Source: Gammaproteobacteria bacterium (lineage in GTDB: Bacteria; Pseudomonadota; Gammaproteobacteria; Steroidobacterales; Steroidobacteraceae). Taken from it: 6,267 nucleotides of DNA. Both the position numbers and the translations under genes were made by a program. Location: contig JAOUGR010000127.1 of the NCBI GenBank assembly GCA_029857655.1, forward strand, positions 1 through 6,267. The letters are read 5' to 3'. Shown piece by piece: positions 5,734 through 6,267 of this stretch. The notes beneath the pieces were generated by a model. The model was not told the DNA's origin and made no database searches. It worked only from the letters and a program-made list of their open reading frames with translations. Each line of letters begins with the position of its first letter. Position 1 is the first letter of the stretch.

Positions 5734-6267
5734 ATGGCAAGCAATCTCACCGCTGAAGAGCTGAACGCGCTGCGGTCACGTCTGACCGGGTTTGCGGCCG
5801 CACTCGGCTTCGATCAGGTCGGCATCGCGGGCGTCCAATTGCCAGAAGACGAAGCGCGGCTCGAACGCTGGATCGCCGAGGGCCGCCACGGCGGGATGCA
5901 GTACATGGTCAAGCACGGCCGGCGGCGCAGCCGGCCCGCGGAACTGGTGCCCGGGACGCTGCGCATCGTCAGCGTGCGCATGAACGGCTCGGCGCCGGAC
6001 GCGGCGCCCGCGCAGCAAGTCCTCGCGGACCGCCGCCGAGGTTACATCGCGCGTTACGCCCTGGGACGCGATTACCACAAGATCCTGCGCCAGCGCCTGG
6101 CAAGACTGGCGGCGATGCTCGAGACCGAGATCGGTCCTTTTGGCTACCGCGCCTTCGTCGATTCGGCACCGGTCATGGAGAAGCCGCTTGCGCGCAATGC
6201 GGGACTGGGCTGGATCGGCAAGCACACCAATCTGATCAATTCGCGGGCCGGTTCCCTGTTCATGCTG
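5734..6267 (+). CDS. queG: epoxyqueuosine reductase QueG (partial, 3' end outside window)
   Basis: QueG is the cobalamin- and iron-sulfur-dependent enzyme that reduces epoxyqueuosine to queuosine at wobble position 34 of tRNAs with GUN anticodons, the last step of the pathway. The window holds 178 codons; the family is usually about 350-390 residues, so the ferredoxin-like [4Fe-4S] half is missing and cannot be checked. The visible part is typical: WIAEGRHGGMQYM (46-58), RSRPAELVPGT (65-75), RYALGRDYHK (107-116), and VDSAPVMEKPLAR (142-154) leading into AGLGWIGKHTNLI (156-168). Asp143 is the expected proton-donor residue near the cobalamin. The ATG at 5734 starts MASNLTAEEL, a reasonable length of leader before the first conserved helix; no Shine-Dalgarno is visible. 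It is divergent from nnr, as in E. coli, with 38 bases between the two start codons. Confidence 0.96.
   Translation, partial: MASNLTAEELNALRSRLTGFAAALGFDQVGIAGVQLPEDEARLERWIAEGRHGGMQYMVKHGRRRSRPAELVPGTLRIVSVRMNGSAPDAAPAQQVLADRRRGYIARYALGRDYHKILRQRLARLAAMLETEIGPFGYRAFVDSAPVMEKPLARNAGLGWIGKHTNLINSRAGSLFML

Noticed and set aside
5696..5740. N-terminal extension of nnr to a TTG at 5740
   Set aside because: It would overlap queG's first codons and run through the TATAAT; family members begin close to the YTAAQVRAMD motif, which fits the ATG at 5695.
5776..6225. Minus-strand open frame (149 codons) opposite queG
   Set aside because: The plus strand encodes continuous QueG motifs; the antisense product has no family features.
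1..6267. Mobile element, prophage, CRISPR, toxin-antitoxin or novel defence system
   Set aside because: All long coding regions are identified core genes in conserved order; no direct repeats, transposase motifs, spacer arrays, tRNA genes or compositional breaks were seen.

Overview
The window is an ordinary chromosomal housekeeping segment from a high-GC gammaproteobacterium (GC-rich by eye; not computed). The gene order queG / nnr-tsaE-amiB-mutL-miaA, with queG divergent from the rest, matches the E. coli locus (yjeS / yjeF-yjeE-amiB-mutL-miaA). The sequences differ from Enterobacterales in one telling way: MutL carries the endonuclease motifs that E. coli MutL lacks. This fits one of the many gammaproteobacterial lineages outside the MutH-using enteric group. 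I cannot name a genus.

Layout, right to left on the minus strand: nnr (NAD(P)HX repair, complete, 5695-4211), tsaE (t6A37 tRNA modification ATPase, complete, overlapping nnr by 10 bases), a 68-base AT-richer gap with a plausible sigma70 promoter and a 14-base near-palindrome, amiB (periplasmic murein amidase with signal peptide, AMIN and Amidase_3 domains, complete), a 39-base gap, mutL (mismatch repair, complete), and miaA (i6A37 tRNA prenyltransferase, overlapping the mutL stop by one base and cut off by the window start after 226 codons). On the plus strand, queG (epoxyqueuosine reductase) starts at 5734 and runs off the right edge after 178 codons. Genes fill nearly everything and no gap exceeds 70 bases.

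The minus-strand genes look like one operon or two overlapping transcription units (nnr-tsaE, then amiB-mutL-miaA from its own promoter). They join metabolite repair, cell division and murein hydrolysis, DNA mismatch repair and tRNA anticodon-loop modification. Three of the six genes modify the tRNA anticodon loop (TsaE at A37, MiaA at A37, QueG at position 34).

I found no mobile element, CRISPR array, RNA gene, pseudogene or unknown system. The points most worth a second look are the overlapping, oppositely oriented -10 hexamers between nnr and queG, with a possibly leaderless nnr mRNA, and the near-palindrome inside the spacer of the proposed amiB promoter.
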